Positions 48,803 through 56,516 of a stretch of DNA of 64,000 nucleotides are shown here, piece by piece. The stretch's first letter is position 1, and each line of letters starts with the position of its first letter. The translations under genes and the position numbers were made by a program. The DNA lies in contig NZ_BBYA01000008.1 of NCBI RefSeq assembly GCF_001050275.1, positions 62,001 through 126,000 of the forward strand, read 5' to 3'. The notes beneath the pieces were generated by a model, which ran no database searches, was not told where the DNA came from, and saw only the letters and a program-made list of their open reading frames with translations. The stretch is from Leptolinea tardivitalis. Lineage in GTDB: Bacteria; Chloroflexota; Anaerolineae; Anaerolineales; Anaerolineaceae.

Positions 48803-50256
48803 GATCGACCTTCCTCATTAAAAAGATAGGAAATTACTTTGTTGCATACAACAGTACCAGGTTCGGGCAGGTATTTCTTGAGAAATATTTCGCGCTCCTT
48901 CATAAATTCATGTTGAAAAGCCCTATCATTTCTTTCGATTAAATTGACCAGAATTGCCAGATCGTCCGTTGTTCTGATTTTCTGAACGACTTTTTCCTGA
49001 ACAACACCGGTTGGATCAAAAAGGTCATCCCATAATAAAGCAGCCACCGGAATATTATTTAGAACAAAGTGTAATACTACGGAAGAATAATACATAATCC
49101 CCAGTGAACACCCCTTGATCAAATCAGAGAAATCGTCTTCCGATGATATCTGGACATTCCTCAGATTAAGAATTCTTCGGAAGTCTCTTCTGTCTATTGG
49201 ATGGGGGCGGATAACAAGCTCTAATTTTCTTTCGCTGATCGATGAGATAGCAGCAAGGATAAGATCGACATCTTTTTTCACTTGAATGGCAGGTACCCCG
49301 GCAGTTAATGCAAAGATCACTTTCAGCGTATTACCACTTGTCCAATTTTTTGATGAATGTACATCGCCGAATAACGGTGACCCCCAGACCAACAGACGCT
49401 CTCTGTTGGCTCCTGCTGAAATAAGTTTTTCGGCATCCTGATCATTCCAGACGACGATTTTCTCGGCGTATGGAAGATAAAAACGGGGAATTGCCATTAT
49501 GCCATGCTGAATGGAAACTGTTTTAATTTGATTTCGCACAGCAGTCACAACCAGTGCTCTGCCACGGGGACAATTGTCAAATCCAAAAAGAAAAGCGCGG
49601 GAATGAGTGAAGTTTTTCAGCCCTGTCTGCAATACAAGATAAGATAATGGCGCAAAATACAGGGCAAATTCGGGAAACATCTGAATGACGGGATTGTTAT
49701 CCACCCAATGTAAACGGACCCATTCTCTGTTTTTCAGGCAATACTTAAGGAAACGGCCTAACATTGAAAACACGCAAACATAATAGCGCGCCAGCAAAAC
49801 CAGATCATAATATTGTTCAAGCAACGCAGGTTTATCCCCTGTAATTTGCTGGTATCTCTTTATCTCTGATGGCAGCCTTGATAAACCGATGGAAGCTCTT
49901 ACGAAATTGAAGGAATGGATCCCTTTTTCCTGCATTTCTCTGACAATGGGTATTAGAACAGCCGTATGGCTGGAGGCAAAACTGAAAAAACAGATGGAAG
50001 CATCATTCTTCTTTTTGATATAACCCAGAAGTTGAAATACGGCTGTTGCTGATTTTTGCCATATGGGGACAACCATTGCCTTGATTAACGATTTACTGAC
50101 TGAAAGAAGGAAGCTCTTTTTTTTTGCCGCATTATTCGAAACGACATTAAGCAGTGATTGTGCCGCCAGTTCAGACAGGTTTTCCCCTCGAAAAATGATT
50201 GGATCCCCGGTAGTCAGCCTCTGAAGAACTTCTTCATTACTAGCTTTAGTATTCAC
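48799..50256 (-). CDS. Capsule-type glycosyl- or glycerophosphotransferase-like protein
   Basis: 485 residues, not membrane-embedded. The C-terminal two thirds look like the GT-B enzymes of capsule synthesis: VSIQHGIMA, IVVWNDQDAEKLI, LLVWGSPLFG, LELVIRPHPIDRRDF and the late SLGIMYYSSVVLHFVLNNIPVAALLWDD. QHG and RPHP are shared by CDP-glycerol and sialic-acid/Kdo-type transferases. The donor is unknown. It overlaps the flippase gene by 11 bases. Confidence 0.75.
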   Translation of the reverse strand: MNTKASNEEVLQRLTTGDPIIFRGENLSELAAQSLLNVVSNNAAKKKSFLLSVSKSLIKAMVVPIWQKSATAVFQLLGYIKKKNDASICFFSFASSHTAVLIPIVREMQEKGIHSFNFVRASIGLSRLPSEIKRYQQITGDKPALLEQYYDLVLLARYYVCVFSMLGRFLKYCLKNREWVRLHWVDNNPVIQMFPEFALYFAPLSYLVLQTGLKNFTHSRAFLFGFDNCPRGRALVVTAVRNQIKTVSIQHGIMAIPRFYLPYAEKIVVWNDQDAEKLISAGANRERLLVWGSPLFGDVHSSKNWTSGNTLKVIFALTAGVPAIQVKKDVDLILAAISSISERKLELVIRPHPIDRRDFRRILNLRNVQISSEDDFSDLIKGCSLGIMYYSSVVLHFVLNNIPVAALLWDDLFDPTGVVQEKVVQKIRTTDDLAILVNLIERNDRAFQHEFMKEREIFLKKYLPEPGTVVCNKVISYLFNEEGRS

Positions 50257-51691
50257 TGTTCGAGCCTGTATGGGAGATCATTGAGATCATTTCGGAGAAA
50301 GAGAATGAGCCAATTAAATCGATAGTAACAAGCCAGATAAAGGGGAGCAAAATCATCCATAGCGGTTGAATGTAAAAAGACAGAACCAAACATACTGTTA
50401 ACCATACCATCGTAATGACCGCAAACCGAATCATCAAACCAATTCCGATATTAAAGCGGCTTTTTGCAAGAGCCAGCCAACCGTTTAAAACCGCCAAAAA
50501 GAAATACGCCAGCAATGTGGTTAGAGCTGCGGCCAATATGCCAAATCGGGGAACAGCGTAGATGTTGGCGGCAATATTCGCCAGGGCGACTGCAACGGTG
50601 ATAACCGGTATGAGCGCAATGTCTTTTGTCTGAAATGTCTGACTGACAAAGATAAAGTAGCACATTTGAAAAAAACCCGCCATGGATACCAATGCAATAA
50701 TTTGCAGGCATATTGACTGGTTTTCCACTTTAAGAACACTAAGTATTAGAGGTGACAAACAGACTGTCACCACACTGGCACCACTAATGAGGAAAAGGAA
50801 CTGTTTTACAGATTTTTGCAGGGATTTTTTATCAGTCGCGTTGGAAAGAACTTGATAATAGTAGGGTACCCAGGCATTATTCATCGCATTGGCGGTCAGA
50901 AACACCAGGGAACCTATCTGATAACCGATTGAGTAGGCACCTACAGAGCTCATATCAAGAAAATGGCTGATCACTAATCTGTCAGATTGACTGAGTGACC
51001 AGTGTGCGAGTAAATGGGGAATGAATGGGAGTGACAAAATCAGCAGGTTGGAAAGAATGAATCTATCGAGACAGGGATGAATTTCTTTGATTAAAGTAGC
51101 TGTATAACCTGCCGCCACCAACAGGTTGGATAAAACAAGAGCAGATATGGCACCTCTGACGCCGGATTTGAAAACGACCACGAAAATAACAGTGAAAAGA
51201 ATAGTCAGCAGAAAGACAGAAATATTGAACAATATGGATACTACTGGACGATTTTGTATCTTGAAAATTGCCTGTGGAATTACACTCATAACGGAACATA
51301 AACTGATGGCTATGGCATATATCCCGTAAGGTTTGAATGGCAAACCAAAGAATCGTTCAAAAAAAAGATTGTTCCCAACTAACACCAATAGAAAAGTCAG
51401 ACCGATAGAAAAAAGGATCAGAAAGAGTGCCGCCGTACCCAATAGCCTCTTTCGCGCTTCTTCCGATTTACAGTCATAGTAAAGCCGGGTTACCGCTCCG
51501 GCAAAGCCCAATCCAAAGAGAATATTAAGAAATGCTGTGATCGAAAGGGTAAATGTTATTTCTCCGTATTCAGCCTCTGAAAGATATCCGAGATATATTG
51601 GCAAAAGAATGAAGTTCAGGCCTTTGGAGATCATATCCCCGAGTGAGTAAACAAAAGACGACCTGAACAGGCTGACAGGTTTATTAATCAA
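50246..51691 (-). CDS. Polysaccharide flippase (Wzx/MATE-like)
   Basis: 481 residues with about fourteen helices in the MOP superfamily arrangement. The N-terminus SFVYSLGDMISKGLNFILLPIYLGYLSEAEYGEI is typical of Wzx/PST exporters. LAHWSLSQSDRLVISHFLDMSSVGAYSIGYQIGS marks the start of the second half. It should move undecaprenyl-linked repeats across the membrane before Wzy acts. Confidence 0.92.
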   Translation of the reverse strand: MINKPVSLFRSSFVYSLGDMISKGLNFILLPIYLGYLSEAEYGEITFTLSITAFLNILFGLGFAGAVTRLYYDCKSEEARKRLLGTAALFLILFSIGLTFLLVLVGNNLFFERFFGLPFKPYGIYAIAISLCSVMSVIPQAIFKIQNRPVVSILFNISVFLLTILFTVIFVVVFKSGVRGAISALVLSNLLVAAGYTATLIKEIHPCLDRFILSNLLILSLPFIPHLLAHWSLSQSDRLVISHFLDMSSVGAYSIGYQIGSLVFLTANAMNNAWVPYYYQVLSNATDKKSLQKSVKQFLFLISGASVVTVCLSPLILSVLKVENQSICLQIIALVSMAGFFQMCYFIFVSQTFQTKDIALIPVITVAVALANIAANIYAVPRFGILAAALTTLLAYFFLAVLNGWLALAKSRFNIGIGLMIRFAVITMVWLTVCLVLSFYIQPLWMILLPFIWLVTIDLIGSFSFSEMISMISHTGSNSEY

Positions 51692-51837
51692 GGTGGCAGA
51701 TTCCTGAAAGTTCTATGTTTATTTGATCTACCAGACTATACAAGAGTCTTGCCAGGAATCGCGCATACATGCTGCTATTTTCAGCACAGTAGGTAAAAGG
51801 TGATGGTTGAGATGAAAGAACTGAATTGAAAATCGGA

Positions 51838-53457
51838 TTATTTACCTTTTTTCTCAACAACCTTTTCTTCATAATAATCTTTGTAGGCGGAATAATTATG
51901 ATAGTAGTTGTAATGATATCCGTAAGGATTTCCCTTAGTTGGAACATCATTCAAAACAATCCCCAGAACCCTGGCGTTGACCTGCCGAAGTTGTTCAAGG
52001 GTTTGTTTTAATGCATTGGTTCGGGTGATCCCCGGGCGCACTACCAGAATCATCCCATCCAATGACGGAGCCAGAGTGGCGGCATCTGTCACCGTTAATG
52101 TCGGGGGCGTATCAATGAGAATGATGTCAGCGGTTTCGAGTAAAGTGCTGAAAATCGTTTTTATTTTTTGCGAACCCATCAGTTCGGATGGATTGGGAGG
52201 GAGAGAACCAGATGTTATAACTGTCAGACCTTCGACGGGTGTTGATTTAAGCACTCCCGGTACAATATCATTATGGGCGAATAATGTGCTCATACCCTGC
52301 CTGTTTGGCAACCCAAAATACGTGTGTACGCGCGGCCGTCGGAGATCACAATCTGCGATAACCACTTTTTTCCCATTTTGAGCCAGAACAACACCCAGAT
52401 TGCAGATGGTAGTTGTTTTTCCATCGCCGGGTTCGGGACTGGTGATTAACAATGTGCGGATGGGTTTGTCAATGCTGGCATAGCTTACATTTGTCCGCAG
52501 CGTTCTGTATGTTTCTGCAATGAGTGAGCGGGGTTCCTTTATCGTCACCAGAATATTTGATTTTGGCGGCTGATGGTTGATTACACCAAGTATGGGGAGA
52601 TTAAACCGCCGGGTGATATCCTCAGGGGTTTTAATTGTGTCATTTATTGTTTCTCGGGCGACAAGTATGCCGGATGTCAGAAGTATTCCAATAAATGCCG
52701 CCAGTAGGGTGTTAAGGATGATATTGGGTTTCACAGGTATGGGATTGGCAACAGCCGGTTCAACCTGGACTACAGATGAAACAGCCTGTGCTTCTGAGAG
52801 GCGCAATTGCTCATACGATGTCAACAGGTTTGCATAAATAGTCCGATATTGTGCGACTTTGGCTTCAAGGCGTTCTTTTTCATCAGAAGACGAGGCCAGA
52901 TCAACCTGCGCCGTATAGGTGGATATTTGTTTTTCTGTATCTGCCAGTTGAGTTTCAAGAGTGGTTTTCGATTGGGCAAACCGTTGTGTCTGAATTTCCT
53001 GAATCTGTGTAGAAAATGCCTCAACGATGGCATTGGCAATTCGTGCGGAAAAATTGGGATCGGTTGTTTCAACAGTCAACTGAATTAATTGTGTATCGCG
53101 AACTGTAGTAACTTTGATCCAGTCTCGAATATCTTCAATCGGATTTGATATTCCCACCTGTGCCGCCACCTGACCTAAAACAACATCATTGGTCATCATC
53201 TGCGCATAGGTACTGGTCAATTGCTTTGACATCATAACAGAGGAATAATCCGCTCCCTTGTTTGCAGGTGCTTCATTCACCAGAATACTCGTCGCGGATT
53301 GATATATGGGGGGCAATTTTATGCTGACAAGATAACTGATAATTCCACAAATTAAGGCTACCAGAATGATCAACCATGACCGGTAGAGTAATAAAGAGAA
53401 ATATTGCCTGATATCGAGGCCTTCTATGGGTTGTTCAACGGTTGGTTTTTCTGTCAC
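51838..53457 (-). CDS. Wzz-type chain-length regulator fused to BY-kinase (Wzc-like)
   Basis: 539 residues. The N-terminal Wzz domain has two transmembrane helices (~28-50 and ~255-278) and an external helical part. The C-terminal BY-kinase has Walker A SPEPGDGKTT, Walker A' VVIADCDLRRP and Walker B ILIDTPP. The last 25 residues hold nine tyrosines, the autophosphorylation cluster. Phosphorylation cycles with the neighbouring phosphatase control polymer length and export. The single-chain architecture is the Gram-negative-like form. Confidence 0.95.
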   Translation of the reverse strand: MTEKPTVEQPIEGLDIRQYFSLLLYRSWLIILVALICGIISYLVSIKLPPIYQSATSILVNEAPANKGADYSSVMMSKQLTSTYAQMMTNDVVLGQVAAQVGISNPIEDIRDWIKVTTVRDTQLIQLTVETTDPNFSARIANAIVEAFSTQIQEIQTQRFAQSKTTLETQLADTEKQISTYTAQVDLASSSDEKERLEAKVAQYRTIYANLLTSYEQLRLSEAQAVSSVVQVEPAVANPIPVKPNIILNTLLAAFIGILLTSGILVARETINDTIKTPEDITRRFNLPILGVINHQPPKSNILVTIKEPRSLIAETYRTLRTNVSYASIDKPIRTLLITSPEPGDGKTTTICNLGVVLAQNGKKVVIADCDLRRPRVHTYFGLPNRQGMSTLFAHNDIVPGVLKSTPVEGLTVITSGSLPPNPSELMGSQKIKTIFSTLLETADIILIDTPPTLTVTDAATLAPSLDGMILVVRPGITRTNALKQTLEQLRQVNARVLGIVLNDVPTKGNPYGYHYNYYHNYSAYKDYYEEKVVEKKGK

Positions 53458-53490
53458 CTTAATCGATTCCTTAGATTTTCAGCCAGATTG

Positions 53491-53979
53491 TTAAATTTTT
53501 TGCTGGATTTGGTGGGCTTCAGCGAATTGTACCAATTTTGTGAAAGCCTGGTCTATACAGGTATTTATCATTCTGGCAGCGACTTCAGATTGTGTAAATT
53601 TATCCTGCGCAGGATCCGTGATTTCCCCGGCAAATACTTTTGAAAGTTTACCCAGAAGGACAATCCGCTCACGCGCCTGTGGAAAATCTGCTTCAATCGC
53701 ATCTTTATGCCGGGATTCCATGACAGCAATCACATCAGCAGAATTTACCAGATTAACGTTGATCAGTCTGGTGCGATGTTTACTGATATCCAGGCCAATT
53801 TCTTTCGCCGCCTCCACAGCTTTCGGGTGGGCAGTCAACCCGGGTGTTCCCCATATCCCGGCGCTGCCAACCTTCCAATCACTCTGAATCCCCAGGATTG
53901 TCAATTTACGTAGAAAACAGGCCGCAGCAATTGGGGAGCGGAATTGATTGGCTGTACAGACAAACAATATGGCTGGCAA
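53491..53979 (-). CDS. Low-molecular-weight protein tyrosine phosphatase (Wzb-like)
   Basis: 162 residues. The active-site loop VCTANQFRSPIA near the N-terminus is the CxxNxxRS motif. The C-terminal ITDPAQD supplies the general-acid aspartate. It should dephosphorylate the tyrosine tail of the adjacent BY-kinase, from which it is separated by 33 bases. The CTANQFRS form replaces the usual CxGNxCRS. Confidence 0.93.
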   Translation of the reverse strand: MPAILFVCTANQFRSPIAAACFLRKLTILGIQSDWKVGSAGIWGTPGLTAHPKAVEAAKEIGLDISKHRTRLINVNLVNSADVIAVMESRHKDAIEADFPQARERIVLLGKLSKVFAGEITDPAQDKFTQSEVAARMINTCIDQAFTKLVQFAEAHQIQQKI

Positions 53980-53990
53980 ATCCTATCCTT

Positions 53991-54896
53991 TCAGGGTGTG
54001 ATTACCGTATGAGGAATAAGGACCCACTCCCCCGATTGAAACTGGTAATTGATATCCCGTTTATTTATGAGTGCCAGCATAACTGGATCGGCACCCTGAT
54101 CAATGGCCAGCGATTCGACAGTAACATTGTCTGTTGTTACTTCATATGGAGTCATGGGGACTATATTGTTGACCGCCGGCTGGTTAACCGGCACAACGAT
54201 TACTGTATCAACCCATAATTCAAGCGGCATATTGAAATTTACTGCCCGAATGGCATCCACGGTTGTCTGGTACATACCTGCAATGGATATGATATCTTCC
54301 CCGCTTTTTACCTTATGCAGTAAAAAAGCCTGGTTCGTACCAATAGGTGTTTCCAGAAGGTGTGGCAATGCCGGTTCTGATGTCACCGTCGGGGGTACTG
54401 TTATTTCAAGCAAACTGAGTGGTTCCATTGTGGGTGGAATTTCTGTCTCTGTTGCTTCAGGCAACTGAGTTGGAGGAATTGTTGCAGATAGAACTTCCGC
54501 TGTTGGCACAATCAGGGTTTCAACAGCCGCAACAGGTGTTGCTGTTGGAATAATCCAGCGGGTAATCTGCCAGATGAGGATACCCGTAATTATCAGAAGA
54601 AACAACGCTCCCCCAAGCCATAAATAAAGTTTCCTTGTTTTAGCTGGCTTTGCCGTTTCAGAGGACATATCCATTGGCATGGAAGTCGGATGTTTAACAG
54701 CATACAGACGGCATTTTTCAAATGTCTTGTTCAGACAATATTCCCGTTGATGGGATAGAGAGGGAGAGGCATACGGCTTGACCTGGTGACACAGGTTTTG
54801 AACGGATGGATAATCCATGGCCGTATGTATATCAAATGCCAATCCAATAAAAGGGCAAATTTCAGATTCGGGAATTTCAGGAAACTGTTTTTCCAT
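53991..54896 (-). CDS. Membrane protein with N-terminal Cys4 motif and external LysM domain
   Basis: 301 residues. The cytoplasmic N-terminus has a regular motif: CPFIGLAFD (Cys14), YPS..NLCH (Cys36, His37), REYCL (Cys54) and CRLY (Cys62), spaced as if to bind a metal or Fe-S cluster. A basic stretch and one transmembrane helix (~88-112) follow, then a Pro/Thr-rich linker, then a LysM-like peptidoglycan-binding module (VKSGEDIISIAGMYQTTVDAIRAVN, ~205-250). A second, weaker LysM-like part ends the protein. It is first in the polysaccharide operon, 11 bases before the phosphatase. Confidence 0.82.
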   Translation of the reverse strand: MEKQFPEIPESEICPFIGLAFDIHTAMDYPSVQNLCHQVKPYASPSLSHQREYCLNKTFEKCRLYAVKHPTSMPMDMSSETAKPAKTRKLYLWLGGALFLLIITGILIWQITRWIIPTATPVAAVETLIVPTAEVLSATIPPTQLPEATETEIPPTMEPLSLLEITVPPTVTSEPALPHLLETPIGTNQAFLLHKVKSGEDIISIAGMYQTTVDAIRAVNFNMPLELWVDTVIVVPVNQPAVNNIVPMTPYEVTTDNVTVESLAIDQGADPVMLALINKRDINYQFQSGEWVLIPHTVITP

Positions 54897-55194
54897 CTCA
54901 AATATTATCCGAGAAATTCCATGCCAGCGTACAAAACTCTAAAAGAATGAAAATAGTCATATCTCTAAGGTAGTATAGCAGTTTTCATTATTCTATATTA
55001 ATGATTAAATTTGTTGTTATTTAGAAATTGAGCGTTATTACAAGACCTCAGGATGACAAAACGATGCTTCTGGCAAGGAGCTGATTATAGCTTTCACCTT
55101 TTAATACTGTAATTTCCTACCTATTCTCAATAAAAAACTCCGGCCGTAACATATATAGTGAAAATCTATCAACTATTGATTTTATAAATGCCTT

Positions 55195-55482
55195 TTATTC
55201 GTCTTCTTTATCCTGTTCGATCGTCTCTTTCTTTTCATTTATTAATGGTACGCAGGTGTTGACCATCACATGGTTGGGATTGTTTTTCTTGATGGCAGTA
55301 ATGATGAATCCGGCTGCCAGAAAAATTAAAATGAGAGCCCAGGGAAAACCACCTGTCACATTCATCAATGTGGTAGACGGTACTGGAGTGGTCTCAACAG
55401 GCGGCGTTCCGCCTGCCTTCACGAAAATGAGCATAGACGGCAGGACTGACGTAACAAGAATTACCCTATAAGCGATTTTCAT
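55195..55482 (-). CDS. Small secreted/membrane protein
   Basis: 95 residues: a signal-like hydrophobic N-terminus (VILVTSVLPSMLIFVKAG), a Pro/Thr-rich stretch, a transmembrane helix (FPWALILIFLAAGFIITAI) and a charged cytoplasmic tail rich in Glu/Lys/Asp. No known family. It is isolated, about 300 bases upstream of the polysaccharide operon on the same strand. Confidence 0.6.
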   Translation of the reverse strand: MKIAYRVILVTSVLPSMLIFVKAGGTPPVETTPVPSTTLMNVTGGFPWALILIFLAAGFIITAIKKNNPNHVMVNTCVPLINEKKETIEQDKEDE

Positions 55483-55645
55483 TTCACTTCCTTAGTATCT
55501 TGCCAGACAATAAAATTTAAAAATACTGTTGTTACTTAATAATACGTCTACCAACAATACACCGGCAAGTTAGCAGGAGATTATTGTCGGTTTTTGTATA
55601 ACGATGAGAAAACTTGGTCAGTCGTTGAATTCTGGCAACATTTGA

Positions 55646-55651
55646 TATAGT
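55646..55651 (+). promoter_or_regulatory. -10 box of the MerR-type regulator (leaderless start)
   Basis: TATAGT lies 5 bases before ATG 55657 and 8 before ATG 55660. TTGAAT at 55625-55630 gives a short 15-bp spacer. No ribosome site is present, so translation probably starts at or within a few bases of the transcript 5' end. Confidence 0.5.
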
Positions 55652-55656
55652 TGAAG

Positions 55657-56448
55657 ATGATGTCCAAAAATCCATCCCCGTACTTAACCCGGTATTACAA
55701 AACATCTGATCTGGCCCGCGCGGTGGGTGTTCACGAAAATACCGTGCGCCGGTATGTCGATTGGGGGTTGCTTCCCCCGGTGGAGCGGGCCCCCAATGGG
55801 TACCGTCGTTTCACCCAGCGTCATCTGGATTGCCTTCGTCTCGACCGGCTGGTGATGGGGGGCGACTACCCGGGGCGGTCCATCAGACAATCGGCGTTTC
55901 TGGTGATCCAGAGCGCCGTCAAGGATGATTGGGGTGGCGCATTGGAACTTTCGTACAACCACCTGGCTCTGGTTCATGCTGAACAGGCGCAGGCCAATGC
56001 GGCCGTTGAATTGCTGGAGCGGTGGGTGCAGGGCAGTGGCGCTGAGACTGGCGGAAAGCTCCTGCGCATCGGTGAAGTGTCAAAGTTGTTGGGTGTTTCA
56101 CATGATGTGCTGCGCAACTGGGAACGAAATGGCCTGTTGGAAGTCCCACGTCAGGAGAATAATGCTTACCGGCTTTATGGACCTAATGAGATCAGCCGCC
56201 TGCGGGTCATCCGTATGCTGGCAAAAGCCGGGTACAGTCTGATGGCTATTCTTCGTATGCTGCTGCAATTGGATCGGGGAGATACCCGTAACTTGCGCAA
56301 GGTTTTGGATACACCCCAACCCGATGAAGATGTCTATATGGCCTCCGATCGATGGCTTTCAACGCTTGTTGCAGAAGAAAAACGCGCTCGCGAAATGATC
56401 ACCCTTACCGAATCTGTTATCCAGTCTCGGCTTGATGCGCACGGTTAA
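55657..56448 (+). CDS. MerR-family regulator with two tandem MerR-type HTH domains
   Basis: 263 residues. The first HTH (YYKTSDLARAVGVHENTVRRYVDWGLLPPVERAPNGYRRFTQ) is followed by ~80 residues of linker. A second complete MerR HTH follows (LLRIGEVSKLLGVSHDVLRNWERNGLLEVP... YRLYGPNEISRLRVIRML) with a C-terminal helix (MLLQLDRGD). Single MerR proteins have one HTH and act as dimers, so one chain may imitate a dimer. It is likely to bind the near-identical dyads at 56450-56472 and 59160-59182 that precede the UvrA2 and exporter genes. Confidence 0.9.
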   Translation: MMSKNPSPYLTRYYKTSDLARAVGVHENTVRRYVDWGLLPPVERAPNGYRRFTQRHLDCLRLDRLVMGGDYPGRSIRQSAFLVIQSAVKDDWGGALELSYNHLALVHAEQAQANAAVELLERWVQGSGAETGGKLLRIGEVSKLLGVSHDVLRNWERNGLLEVPRQENNAYRLYGPNEISRLRVIRMLAKAGYSLMAILRMLLQLDRGDTRNLRKVLDTPQPDEDVYMASDRWLSTLVAEEKRAREMITLTESVIQSRLDAHG

Positions 56449-56449
56449 A

Positions 56450-56472
56450 ACCCTCCCATTGCACACCAGGGT
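56450..56472 (+). promoter_or_regulatory. MerR-type operator upstream of the UvrA2-like gene
   Basis: A 23-bp sequence begins ACCCTCCCATTGC and ends CCAGGGT, giving a dyad of ACCCT/AGGGT. It matches the copy at 59160-59182 at 22 of 23 positions. TAGAAT (56475-56480) follows 2 bases later as -10 box. MerR proteins such as BmrR use ACCCTCC.../...GGAGGGT sites placed in the promoter spacer. Confidence 0.75.
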
Positions 56473-56516
56473 CCTAGAATGAGATAGTACAACATCATAT
56501 TTCTTATGGAGCCTGA

